A DNA stretch of 14,381 nucleotides. It comes from Holosporales bacterium. GTDB lineage: Bacteria > Pseudomonadota > Alphaproteobacteria > BNTO01. The DNA lies in NCBI GenBank assembly GCA_031257795.1, contig JAIRNW010000052.1, positions 1-14,381 of the forward strand, in the 5' to 3' direction. Position numbers and translations under genes: made by a program. The notes below the pieces were generated by a model that saw only the letters and a program-made list of their open reading frames with translations, made no database searches and had not been told where the DNA came from. This document shows positions 6,017 through 13,769 of the stretch, piece after piece. The first letter of the stretch is position 1, and each line of letters begins with the position of its first letter.

Positions 6017-9000
6017 ATGGCGAAATTATTTAAAATTATATTATTAGCAAACTATGCGATATGTACAGTCAATGTTTTTTGTTCTGGAGATCCTTCAGAA
6101 GATTCCAGTGCTTCGCCAGGCTCCGTTCCGCTCGCTCAGCCAGCCCCAGCTCAGCTAGTCGCTGTTCTGCCAGCCCTCGCTCCGCCAGATTCCGTTCCGC
6201 TCGCTCAGCCAGTCGCTGTTCCGTCAGCCCCAGCTCAGCCAGCCCTCGCTCCGCCAGTCGCTGTTCCGTCAGATTCCGTTCCGCTCGCTCCGCCAGCCCT
6301 CGCTCAGCCAGTCGTTGTTCCGTCAGCCCCAGCTCAGCCAGCCCCAGCTCAGCCAGCCCCAGCCCCAGCTCAGCCAGTCGCTGTTCCGCCCGCTGATAAA
6401 GAATATCCAGTATTAGAGATAGATTTAATGCATTTACCCCCTCCAGAGCAAATACAACAGGCTGAATGTATTAAAATCGTTAGTCAAACGATACGCCCAA
6501 CACCTGTTCCTGAGAAGTTCCTTACTGGAAGCAAAAATCTACAAAAGCTGATTATTGGCCGAATGGTTAGCCCAATTTGCCACGACGCTTTTAGTCAATG
6601 CTGCTCTCTTCACACACTCGTGTTTGATAAGTATGGTGATATATTCCAAAAAATTGAAGATCGTGCTTTCTCTCAATGCTCATCACTCCGCAAAATTGTT
6701 TTACCCGAAGAGATATTTATAATCGGGAGGTACTCATTTGCCGAATGTTCCGCTTTACGGTCAGTAGAAATTCGCGGTGGGGTTAGCAGCTGTCCGAATT
6801 GTATCAAAACAATTGAAGAGTACGCTTTTTCCAATTGTCGATCACTTGTCGAAGTTGTTCTTTCCGGATTTGGGGCCATTGGTGATTACGCTTTTGCCGG
6901 ATGTAAACAGCTACAGAACATACGCTTTACTGAGAATTGCTGTCGTATTGGCGTTGGGAAATGCGCGTTCAGCGGATGCGCAGCACTCGACAGTGTTCTT
7001 TTCCCAGTATATGTGCTGAACATTGGAGAGAGGGCATTCGCTGGATGTGAGCAATTACAGTCAATAGAGTTTGCTCGTGGGTGTTCTGTTATTGGAGCAA
7101 ATGCGTTCAGTGAATGTACAGCCCGTAGCATTGTTTTTAATGGCGATGTAGGTGATATTATGGCAAACGCTTTCGGTGGATGTACAGCCCATAGCATTGT
7201 TTTTAATGGCAAGGTAGGTATGATTGGGAGAAACGCTTTCAGTCAATGTCCAAACCTTAGCAGCGTTGTTATTAAAGACGTAGAGGTGGTTGGAGAAGGC
7301 GCTTTCAGTCAATGTCAAAGTCTTAGCGAGGTTACTATCTATTGTTCGGACATTGGGGCTAGGGCCTTTGCCGAATGTAGCCAATTACAGTCAGTAATAA
7401 CGAGTGCGAAGAATATCGGAGAGCGGGCTTTCACCGGATGTTCAGCCCTTTACAAAGTAAACATGTGGCCTGTAGTCAACATTGGATCGTACGCTTTTGA
7501 AGGATGTGAACGACTACAGTTAGTAGAACTTACAGGCGAACATCGTGGTGGTAATTTGGTAACTATTGGAGAAAGCGCTTTCAAGGGTTGTTCATCACTT
7601 GAAAAAATTGTTATCCCTAACAGTATACATAATATCTACGATAGCGCTTTTAAAGGATGTAGCCAACTGTGGTCAATAGAATTTGTTGATTTGTCAGAAA
7701 CTATTGATCGGTCGGCCTGTCATGAATCTATGGTGGCCTCTTTTGTAGATCGGAATTCCCTACAATTACGATATATTGGAGGTTGGGCTTTTGCTGATAC
7801 GAATCTGTCCTTCATAGATTTATCAAAGTGCAAAAAATTACCTCGGACAGGAGATCCAAGAGGTCTGTTAGCATCGATGTTTGGTCCTCTTCCAAAAAAG
7901 GACTGTGTCGTCATATTGCCGTTCAAATTTGGGAGGTGCGCATATAGCGTGTATAAGTGCTCCGGATTTGGCGAGCAAAGGTGGAAGTTATTCACCCAAG
8001 AAGGTCGCACTGCTAACACGTGGGCAGATTATGATACGGTCGTTTCACAGCCAACTTACGCCAATCGAGGCTTATTTCCAGTATGTTGGCCAATTTCTCG
8101 CCCTAAAGACGAGATTGTAACAATCGGGGGTGGTCAAAATCAAGATAATCTGCTGGTTTGTGGGTATCGTTTAGGTGACGTAGCTGCTCCCCAAAAAATG
8201 CGTGTTAGCGGAGGTGCGTTCGGACCTTCCATAAAGTACATCGATTTGTCTAAGACCTCTGAATTGTATGAACAAGATCCATACGTCGCAGACGCATGGC
8301 TAAAATTGCAAAAGGATGAGGACTGGGGTGCTATTCTAGGCAGAGATGATCGTACTTTTTTAGACGGTATTGTTCGTTCCACTCTTGAAGGGGGGCAAAG
8401 GGCAGGATGGTGCGCTGTTCACCTTCCAGAAATACGAGCATTACACTCCCGGGAAACGATTCCAAGCAGATTGTGGGGACGTGCTGGAGGAATATGGAGG
8501 CCGCTGCGCAGGGGTCGTTTTCCTGTTATCAGGCCTCAAGATCCTATTCTCGGCCCGCAAAGCTTGGCTGGGGCCGAAATGGTAGAATTCGACTTCCTCC
8601 CATCGGCTCAACAGTTGAGCGACACGGACGATGTAAAATCAATTTCCTTTAACCCGCTAACGTTCCCAAAAAACGCAACAGTGGGCGAAGACTTTTTCGG
8701 ATTCTTTCCAAATCTACGCCATATTGTAACTCCAGAGCAGGATGAAACTAGTACGTTTTCGGTGCCACGTGACAACACAAGCATTAGATCGGTTGTAGTT
8801 TCGAACCATGCAGAAAATGAAGAAAACCAAATTGCCCACGCGTCTTTTATGGACAGCAGGCTTAGAAAAGCTACTGTACTAGATGGAGTAAAACATATTA
8901 GAAGCGGTTTTTTTGCATGCTGCCCATTGCTGAAATCAATCGAAATTCCTGGCAGTGTGGAGAGCATAGGGGGAAGTGCCTTTTCGAATAGCGGTATTGA

Positions 9001-12000
9001 GAACGTAGATTTTGGGGATAGCAAATTAACAGAAATAAAATTTGCCATTTTTAGCGGATGTACAAAATTGAGGTCAATCGTAATTCCTAAAAGTATTGTC
9101 GTCATACATGGTTGCGCTTTTGCGGGTAGTAGTGGGTTAAAGCACGTTGCATTTGAACCTGGTAGCTCTTTGACGACGATCAATGCAGACGCCTTCCGAG
9201 GTTGTATTTTCGATTCCATTGTAATTCCATCCAGCGTTTTTGCTATAGGAAATAATGCATTCGAGGAATCCGCTATTAAGCATATTGTTTTTGAACCTGG
9301 CAGCAAGTTGAAAACTATTACAGCAAAAATGTTTGATGGCTGTAAACTGGGGTCGATCGTAATACCGGCAAGCGTTACTTTGATTGAAGATGGAGCTTTT
9401 GATGCGATGGAGCTAGATAGTGTCACCTTTGAACCTGGAAGTCGATTAGCGGAAATAACTGCAGGTACATTTAGAAACTGCCATGTAAAGTCAATCGTAA
9501 TTCCGACGGCTACCAAAGTTGCGAGTTTTGCTGACATGAATTTTGATCATGTCGCCTTTGAAACAGGTTATCAATTAGCTACGATAACGACAGATATGTT
9601 TAGAAGCTCCTCTGTAAAATCGATTGTAATTCCAGCGAGTGTTACTGAAATTGTCGATGGGGCATTCACTTGTACGACGCTTGAGCATGTCAGCTTTGAG
9701 CCTGGGAGTCGCTTAGGGAAAATAACGGCAGGGATGTTTAGAGATTGTCCTATGAAGTCGATCGTGATTCCGGCGAATGTTACTGCAATTGAGTGTGAGG
9801 CACTTGCTTGCCCGACGCTTGAGCAAGTCAGCTTTGAGCCTGGGAGCCGCTTAGAGAAAATAACGGCAAGGATGTTTAGCGGTTGTCATATAAAGTCGAT
9901 CGTGATTCCGGCGAATGTTACTGTAATTGAATATGGGGGATTCGCTTATTCGACGTTTGAGCAAGTCAGCTTTGAGCCTGGGAGCCGCTTAAAGGAAATA
10001 ACGGCAGGGATGTTTGCAGGAGGTACTATAAAGTCAATCGTAATCCCGACGAATGTTATTGTGATTGATAAGGGAGCATTTATTGGTACGGGGCTTGAGC
10101 GCATCAGCTTTGAACCTAAAAGTAACTTAAATAGTATTGGACCGTTGGCTTTTGCTGGTTGCCCTCTCGAGTTTATTAAGATCCCGACAAGTGTTAGTAA
10201 TATAGCCCCCAACGCATTTGATAGCTCAGGGTTGAAGTATGTTGCTTTTGAAAAAAATAGTTGTTTACAAGAACTTAAGGCTAATACCTTCGCCGAATGC
10301 AATCTGGAAATTATTGAGCTTCCAGCAGCGCTTGTAACGATTGACCCAGGCGCATTTGGGGATGTTAAACATATTACATTCCAGAACGACGATATCGTCT
10401 CTCACGGTTTTTTTGGCACACGTACTGCTGCTCCTTCTGGAAGTTTGTTTAAGTGCCAGCCTGGTGCTTTTGGGTACAGATCTTTAGAACGAGTGGTACT
10501 CCCGGCGGGTGTTTGCATAGAATCTCTTCGAAATGTTTTTAAAGGAATAAACACTAACGCTGTTGTAGAGTTTCAAATAAATGCACAGTTACGGCAGGGA
10601 TCGATCGACGAACTCATCCCTCCGAAAGGGCTTGACGCAAGTGTTGGCTGCAAAGCCGTTCGTAATGGTGAGATATTTGAGCTAATGGCATGTTACTACT
10701 CAGCTGTCCACCAACCCCGTTTGGGCTGGTGGTATAGGGAGTCTCAGACACGTCGTTCCGCTTCTTTTAACACCGCTAAATCGCGACTTGATAGTTTTTC
10801 CCAACATGCATGTGATCATGTAGGTGATGTTGGTGACGCTGTTCCACATATAGCAGTGATACCAGGTCCTTTAGTTACAGTCCCTTCAAACATCCAAATA
10901 ATAAGTAGCAAAAATGGTTGGGCTGGAAGTGATGTGCGGTCTGTTATTTTTGCTCCGGGTGCAAAACGTGCTTTGCAAATAGAAGACGGCGCGTTTAAAG
11001 AGTGCCGCTATTTGAGTACCATTACAATTCCTGTGAACGTTAGTAGTATTGCAGTTGATGCCTTCGCTGGCAGTGGAGTTTTTTCTGTCCTTTTTGAGCC
11101 AGGTATTAGGCTGCAGAGGTTGCAGGGTTTCATGGGGTGCAAGAATTTAGATTCGATTACGATACCAGGAAGCGTTAGGGCCGTTGGGGAACAGGCTTTC
11201 GAGGGTAGCGGTGTTTGTTCCGTCTTTTTCGAGAAAGACAGCGCACTAACAGAGATTGAGTCGCGTGCCTTCAGTGGTTGCGCCAAACTAAGATCGATTA
11301 CAATTCCGGGAAATGTTATAACAATACACAATGAGGCCTTCAAGGATAGCGGGCTTCGTTCTGTTTCTTTTGAAAAATCAAGTAGGTTAGAAACTATTAA
11401 GGCTGATGCTTTTGCTAATTGTCGTCTTAAACGCTTTAATGTTCCACCAGGGGTTACCATGATCGAACCAGGTGCGTTATCGCGTGCGGAACTAATAGAT
11501 TTTAGTGAAAATATAGAAGCACGGAAGTCTATAGGATCTGAGAAGTTTGTAAAGTTTTTGGACAATGGGTTAAAAGGTTGTCAACAAGGCTGTATCGCAG
11601 AAATTTCACGAGGTACCTGGAAACAACATTTTATGTATTACGATGAAAAATGGCGTGGATTGGCACCAATAAGCAAGCCTACGGACCTTCAACATAGATA
11701 TAGACGTGGTGCTGATATACTTCCTGGTGTAGATATAAGCTTGTGTACTTTTACAGGCGTCAGGGCTTTGGTGTTGCAGGACGATTATGTCTATGTTCAT
11801 ACATTGTCTCCAGAAACGTTGAAGGATATTAGTTCTCTGGAATATATAAAGATTCCAGATAGTGTGTGTAGAATTGAGGCAAGAACTTTTTGTACGTATG
11901 TGGACCCAGAGGCAGAGAGGCGTGACAACATAAAACAAACTGAGATCGTTATTGGAGAAGAAAATGGCTTGGAATATATAGGCTCGAGCGCCTTCACTCA

Positions 12001-12376
12001 CTGTATTCTTGGCGATGTTGTCCTCCATCAAGGAATTGAACTTGAGAACGGTGCTTTTTTCGGTGCACGATGGGGGACAATTGACCTGTCTGAGGCGTTC
12101 CCGCCAGAAATGTTTGACGAAAAAATTAACAGAATTAACGAAGAACGGCAAAGAGCAGGCAGAGACCCAATGAGTGAGGACGAAGAAACCGAAGAGAGGA
12201 AAGAGACGATAAAAGGACGCATAGATGATCTTTGCAGAGGTGCCGATGAGTTCAACATTCTCCTGCCAGCATGCAATGGCTGTAAATTTATTGTTAGTCC
12301 TCGCAAGGGGCAACGCGTGACGCTAGAGCTAGAGATGAAAGATCAACGATTGGGCTTCATCGAACGTGATCATTGA
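6017..12376 (+). CDS. Giant secreted BspA-type leucine-rich-repeat protein
   Basis: This 2119-residue protein has a signal peptide (MAKLFKIILLANYAICTVN, cleavage probably by about residue 23). A Pro/Ala/Val/Gln-rich spacer follows (about 35-128), then four blocks of BspA/TpLRR-type (LRR_5-like) repeats, about 162-600, 920-1500, 1625-1832 and 1909-2030. Repeats follow the pattern I.xx.AFxxCxxLxxVxIPxxV. In block 2 the unit is a 46-residue pair with FEPGSRLxxITxxMF and KSIVIPxxVTxI. Three non-LRR islands interrupt the blocks: about 610-920, 1500-1625 (LGWWYRES, W1571-1572) and 1833-1908 (KWRGLAPISKP, W1879). The C-terminus is highly charged and then ends in a short beta-rich tail; I see no membrane anchor. 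Such proteins bind host or cell-surface ligands, so adhesin or effector is the likely role (inference). The Shine-Dalgarno is weak, but the signal peptide fixes the start. Apparently monocistronic. Confidence 0.85.
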   Translation: MAKLFKIILLANYAICTVNVFCSGDPSEDSSASPGSVPLAQPAPAQLVAVLPALAPPDSVPLAQPVAVPSAPAQPALAPPVAVPSDSVPLAPPALAQPVVVPSAPAQPAPAQPAPAPAQPVAVPPADKEYPVLEIDLMHLPPPEQIQQAECIKIVSQTIRPTPVPEKFLTGSKNLQKLIIGRMVSPICHDAFSQCCSLHTLVFDKYGDIFQKIEDRAFSQCSSLRKIVLPEEIFIIGRYSFAECSALRSVEIRGGVSSCPNCIKTIEEYAFSNCRSLVEVVLSGFGAIGDYAFAGCKQLQNIRFTENCCRIGVGKCAFSGCAALDSVLFPVYVLNIGERAFAGCEQLQSIEFARGCSVIGANAFSECTARSIVFNGDVGDIMANAFGGCTAHSIVFNGKVGMIGRNAFSQCPNLSSVVIKDVEVVGEGAFSQCQSLSEVTIYCSDIGARAFAECSQLQSVITSAKNIGERAFTGCSALYKVNMWPVVNIGSYAFEGCERLQLVELTGEHRGGNLVTIGESAFKGCSSLEKIVIPNSIHNIYDSAFKGCSQLWSIEFVDLSETIDRSACHESMVASFVDRNSLQLRYIGGWAFADTNLSFIDLSKCKKLPRTGDPRGLLASMFGPLPKKDCVVILPFKFGRCAYSVYKCSGFGEQRWKLFTQEGRTANTWADYDTVVSQPTYANRGLFPVCWPISRPKDEIVTIGGGQNQDNLLVCGYRLGDVAAPQKMRVSGGAFGPSIKYIDLSKTSELYEQDPYVADAWLKLQKDEDWGAILGRDDRTFLDGIVRSTLEGGQRAGWCAVHLPEIRALHSRETIPSRLWGRAGGIWRPLRRGRFPVIRPQDPILGPQSLAGAEMVEFDFLPSAQQLSDTDDVKSISFNPLTFPKNATVGEDFFGFFPNLRHIVTPEQDETSTFSVPRDNTSIRSVVVSNHAENEENQIAHASFMDSRLRKATVLDGVKHIRSGFFACCPLLKSIEIPGSVESIGGSAFSNSGIENVDFGDSKLTEIKFAIFSGCTKLRSIVIPKSIVVIHGCAFAGSSGLKHVAFEPGSSLTTINADAFRGCIFDSIVIPSSVFAIGNNAFEESAIKHIVFEPGSKLKTITAKMFDGCKLGSIVIPASVTLIEDGAFDAMELDSVTFEPGSRLAEITAGTFRNCHVKSIVIPTATKVASFADMNFDHVAFETGYQLATITTDMFRSSSVKSIVIPASVTEIVDGAFTCTTLEHVSFEPGSRLGKITAGMFRDCPMKSIVIPANVTAIECEALACPTLEQVSFEPGSRLEKITARMFSGCHIKSIVIPANVTVIEYGGFAYSTFEQVSFEPGSRLKEITAGMFAGGTIKSIVIPTNVIVIDKGAFIGTGLERISFEPKSNLNSIGPLAFAGCPLEFIKIPTSVSNIAPNAFDSSGLKYVAFEKNSCLQELKANTFAECNLEIIELPAALVTIDPGAFGDVKHITFQNDDIVSHGFFGTRTAAPSGSLFKCQPGAFGYRSLERVVLPAGVCIESLRNVFKGINTNAVVEFQINAQLRQGSIDELIPPKGLDASVGCKAVRNGEIFELMACYYSAVHQPRLGWWYRESQTRRSASFNTAKSRLDSFSQHACDHVGDVGDAVPHIAVIPGPLVTVPSNIQIISSKNGWAGSDVRSVIFAPGAKRALQIEDGAFKECRYLSTITIPVNVSSIAVDAFAGSGVFSVLFEPGIRLQRLQGFMGCKNLDSITIPGSVRAVGEQAFEGSGVCSVFFEKDSALTEIESRAFSGCAKLRSITIPGNVITIHNEAFKDSGLRSVSFEKSSRLETIKADAFANCRLKRFNVPPGVTMIEPGALSRAELIDFSENIEARKSIGSEKFVKFLDNGLKGCQQGCIAEISRGTWKQHFMYYDEKWRGLAPISKPTDLQHRYRRGADILPGVDISLCTFTGVRALVLQDDYVYVHTLSPETLKDISSLEYIKIPDSVCRIEARTFCTYVDPEAERRDNIKQTEIVIGEENGLEYIGSSAFTHCILGDVVLHQGIELENGAFFGARWGTIDLSEAFPPEMFDEKINRINEERQRAGRDPMSEDEETEERKETIKGRIDDLCRGADEFNILLPACNGCKFIVSPRKGQRVTLELEMKDQRLGFIERDH
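6119..6395 (+). repeat. Pro/Ala-rich coding repeat tract
   Basis: The stretch is built from re-used short DNA words such as CCAGTCGCTGTTCCG, TCCGTTCCGCTCGCTC and CCAGCCCCAGCTCAG. They encode PVAVP, SVPLA and PAPAQ motifs (residues about 35-126). Imperfect tandem copies of 15-70 bp make it prone to slippage, so length may vary between strains. It forms a flexible spacer between signal peptide and LRR domain. A second plus frame (6061-6396) stays open only because of the repeat composition. Confidence 0.8.
9691..10242 (+). repeat. 138-bp tandem repeats inside LRR block 2
   Basis: The word CAGCTTTGAGCCTGGGAG recurs at 9691, 9829 and 9967, with a diverged fourth copy at 10105. The period is exactly 138 bp (46 codons, two LRR units). 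Neighbouring copies share long identical stretches such as AAGTCGATCGTGATTCCGGC and AATGTTACTG, so the first three units were duplicated or homogenised recently. The period stays in frame, so expansion or contraction changes solenoid length without breaking the protein. Confidence 0.85.
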
Positions 12377-12613
12377 GTCTATTGAAAAATCCTCAATTTA
12401 AATCTTATGTCAACGAGTTCTTACAACTCTTTTATGACTTGGCTCAACACCCTATGTGTCTCAGCCGCGAAATTATTCATCTGGGACATGAAAAACATAA
12501 TAAGCTAACAACGTTGTCTTAATAAATCACGCTGAATAAAGGCGAAAGAATAAATCAGAGATTTTTGGAATCGTGGGGGTGTTGAGATGACTTTGCATTC
12601 CAAGATTTTTTTA
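12377..12613. other. Intergenic region between LRR gene and tRNA-Gln
   Basis: The region holds an R2 copy (12384-12421) and a perfect 10-bp palindrome, ACAACGTTGT, near 12510. It also holds an inverted repeat, TTGGAAT (12565-12571) with ATTCCAA (12597-12603), followed by a run of seven T. The last could be a weak terminator, though its 25-nt loop is long. No gene is supported. Confidence 0.4.
12384..12421 (+). repeat. R2 dispersed repeat, copy c
   Basis: The copy starts GAAAAATCCTCAATTTAAATC and continues TTATGTCAACGAGTTCT. It begins 8 nt after the LRR stop codon and is in opposite orientation to copy d (12815-12838). The pair therefore flanks the tRNA-Gln segment as inverted repeats about 400 bp apart. 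Confidence 0.7.
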
Positions 12614-12642
12614 TTGGTTAAGGCTACTGTTCGTTATACAAT
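12614..12642 (+). promoter_or_regulatory. Candidate promoter of tRNA-Gln
   Basis: TTGGTT (12614-12619), a 17-bp spacer and TACAAT (12637-12642) would start transcription just before the tRNA 5' end at 12652. The spacing is ideal and the -10 matches five of six consensus bases. Confidence 0.5.
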
Positions 12643-12651
12643 CAAGGATAT

Positions 12652-12724
12652 TGGGGTGTAGCCAAGCGGTAAGGCAGCGGGTTTTGGTCCCGCCATTTCC
12701 TGGGTTCGAATCCTAGCACCCCAG
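12652..12724 (+). tRNA. tRNA-Gln (anticodon UUG)
   Basis: This is a complete 73-nt cloverleaf. The acceptor stem is TGGGGTG with CACCCCA (12717-12723), with discriminator G12724. The D stem is GCC/GGC and the anticodon stem GCGGG/CCCGC, with loop TTTTGGT. The T arm is CTGGG/CCTAG with loop TTCGAAT. Anticodon TTG at 12684-12686 reads CAA, and CAG by wobble, as glutamine. CCA is not encoded (the next bases are TTC), so it must be added after transcription. It is a single tRNA with no neighbour. Confidence 0.96.
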
Positions 12725-12814
12725 TTCAATTTTTCAGCAATTTCAGCATAATCACGCGAACCTTTTCCACCCAGATTTCGGTACAGATAAGGGCTTTTAA
12801 CCTTTGCTAGCTTA

Positions 12815-12838
12815 GGACCCGTTGACATAAGATTTAAA
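12815..12838 (-). repeat. R2 dispersed repeat, copy d, interrupted by the IS
   Basis: GGACCCGTTGACATAAGAT then TTAAA matches the reverse complement of the R2 core. Identity ends exactly where the IS inverted repeat begins (12839). The sequence after the other IS end (from 13739, TTAAATTTTTAA) can partly continue the R2 consensus. The simplest reading is that the IS inserted into this R2 copy, perhaps duplicating TTAAA. Confidence 0.6.
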
Positions 12839-12970
12839 CCCTAACTCCGCCTAAAAATTAGTATGCCTGCACTAAAAATCTGCACAATGTAAGAAGTTTC
12901 TGTATATCGCTAGCCTGATTTGATGCGCTCCGATAGGCAGTATAATTATACGGCATACCGGGAGGAATTC

Positions 12971-13608
12971 ATGAGTTTGCCAGACTGGGTTCTACCTTTC
13001 AAAGAACCAAACACGACGATAAAGTGTATCAAGGGGGCTTACTATAAGTATGAGATCCACTGGACCTCTTTCGAAACCTTCAAAATCAGAATTTTGGGAA
13101 GGAGACACGGAGCACAGAAGCGGAGCGTACTTAGATGTACGTGAGCGTTCGAGCCCCGGATCGACGTACCCAAAAACTGATTTTGAAGAGTTTGGAAAGA
13201 GGTCCACTATTGTTACGATACAAAGAGAAAGCGCTCAGCTACAAAGTCGATACGTTTGCTCGGGAAAATAACTCAAAAAGATGGTTTTGTGCCATCTTCG
13301 AAAAACAAATTACGTGAGGAATGCCAACAATTTCCAAAGTTGACATAAAAACATTCGGCATTTACGCCATGTTCGAAGCGTTATTGGCGCAGGAAAATTC
13401 CTTGTTACAAGCGGTTTTTGGCAAAGACAATGCCGATAAATTGCTTACTTTTGCCATGATGCGTTGGGCCTATCGGCCCCCGATAAAGCGTCTGGCGTAC
13501 TATCATTCTCACGACTTTTGCTCTGAGTTTTGGAGCCAAAACGCGCAGCTTTCCGATAAAATTATTACGTCGTTTTATTGTTGGCTAAAATATCTCTCAA
13601 AGATATGA
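12971..13608 (+). pseudogene. IS4/IS1634-like transposase remnant, interrupted by R1
   Basis: An ATG at 12971 with GGAGG (12961-12965) begins MSLPDWVLPFKEPNTTIKCI then KGAYYKYE, which resembles the N-terminus of IS4-superfamily transposases as I know them. R1 copy 3 interrupts after codon 30. If 13061-13206 is removed the frame resumes (LLRYKEKALSYKVDTFAREN), meets a TGA at 13315-13317, and continues in the same frame from 13321. There it reads ISKVDIKTFGIYAMFEALLA and LLTFAMMRWAYRPPIKRL, a stretch typical of the region before the DDE catalytic core. It then stops at 13608. The catalytic core is absent. It is non-functional through R1 insertion, an in-frame stop and a 3' deletion. Family assignment is from memory and moderate. 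Confidence 0.75.
13061..13206 (+). mobile_element. R1 MITE-like palindromic element, copy 3 (intact, inside transposase remnant)
   Basis: It is 146 bp, identical in length and about 97% identical by eye to copy 2. Both terminal inverted repeats are intact (TGGACCTCTTTCGAAACC at the left, GGAAAGAGGTCCA at the right). It interrupts the transposase exactly at a codon boundary, and the right flank after the element (CTATTGTTACGATAC) continues the transposase frame. This proves that R1 is an insertion and not ancestral sequence at this site. Confidence 0.9.
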
Positions 13609-13750
13609 TTGAATTCAGCAAATCTATTTATCAAACTAAGATTCGAGGAGAGTGGCAAAGATCAGAAATCTCTTCGAAGACGAAGAAAATCTTTAAAAAG
13701 ATAGGAATAGGCATACTAACTTGAAGCGGAGTTAGGGGTTAAATTTTTAA

Positions 13751-13762
13751 GCCAAGCTTGGC
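13751..13762. promoter_or_regulatory. 12-bp perfect palindrome upstream of the zincin-like gene
   Basis: GCCAAGCTTGGC reads the same on both strands and sits 8 bp before a promoter-like -35 (13770). The position fits a dimeric-regulator operator. There is no T-run on either side, so it is not an intrinsic terminator. It is one palindrome only and may be chance. Confidence 0.3.
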
Positions 13763-13769
13763 GAAAAAG

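Larger units (their letters stand above)
12839..13738 (+). mobile_element. Decayed insertion sequence with about 30-bp terminal inverted repeats
   Basis: The left end 12839-12868 (CCCTAACTCCGCCTAAAAAT, then TAGTATGCCT) is matched in inverse orientation by 13709-13737 (AGGCATACTAACTTGAAGCG, then GAGTTAGGG). There are only a few mismatches and one single-base gap. Between them lies a broken transposase gene (12971-13608) carrying an R1 insertion. At about 900 bp including the 146-bp R1, it is much shorter than an intact IS carrying a transposase of this kind would be, so a large internal deletion is likely. TTAAA occurs next to both ends and may be the target duplication. Confidence 0.8.

Noticed and set aside
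6017..6085. Lipoprotein signal (VNVFC) in the LRR protein
   Set aside because: Phe at the position before Cys does not fit a lipobox; an ordinary signal peptide is more likely.
6061..6396. Second plus frame of 111 codons in the Pro/Ala tract
   Set aside because: It is a Ser/Ala/Arg repeat produced by reading the same repeats in another frame; no RBS.
8608..9537. 309-codon open frame on the minus strand
   Set aside because: It is antisense to the LRR protein. Regular LRR codon use keeps the opposite strand open; there is no signal, RBS or recognisable domain.
9300..10300. CRISPR-like regular repeats
   Set aside because: The 138-bp periodicity is coding, in frame with LRR units, without unique spacers.
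11606..12313. 235-codon minus-strand frame near the LRR C-terminus
   Set aside because: It lies entirely inside the LRR gene on the opposite strand, with no start context or recognisable protein.
12634..12828. 64-codon minus-strand frame over the tRNA
   Set aside because: It runs through the complete tRNA-Gln gene and has no independent support.
13050..13317. Plus-strand frames of 60-73 codons across R1 copy 3
   Set aside because: They are chance fusions of R1 with the transposase remnant. R1 is open in several frames and similar false frames arise at other copies.
13315..13317. TGA recoded as Trp in the transposase
   Set aside because: atpA, the LRR gene and the small acidic protein end with TGA, so it is a stop; the transposase is simply a pseudogene.
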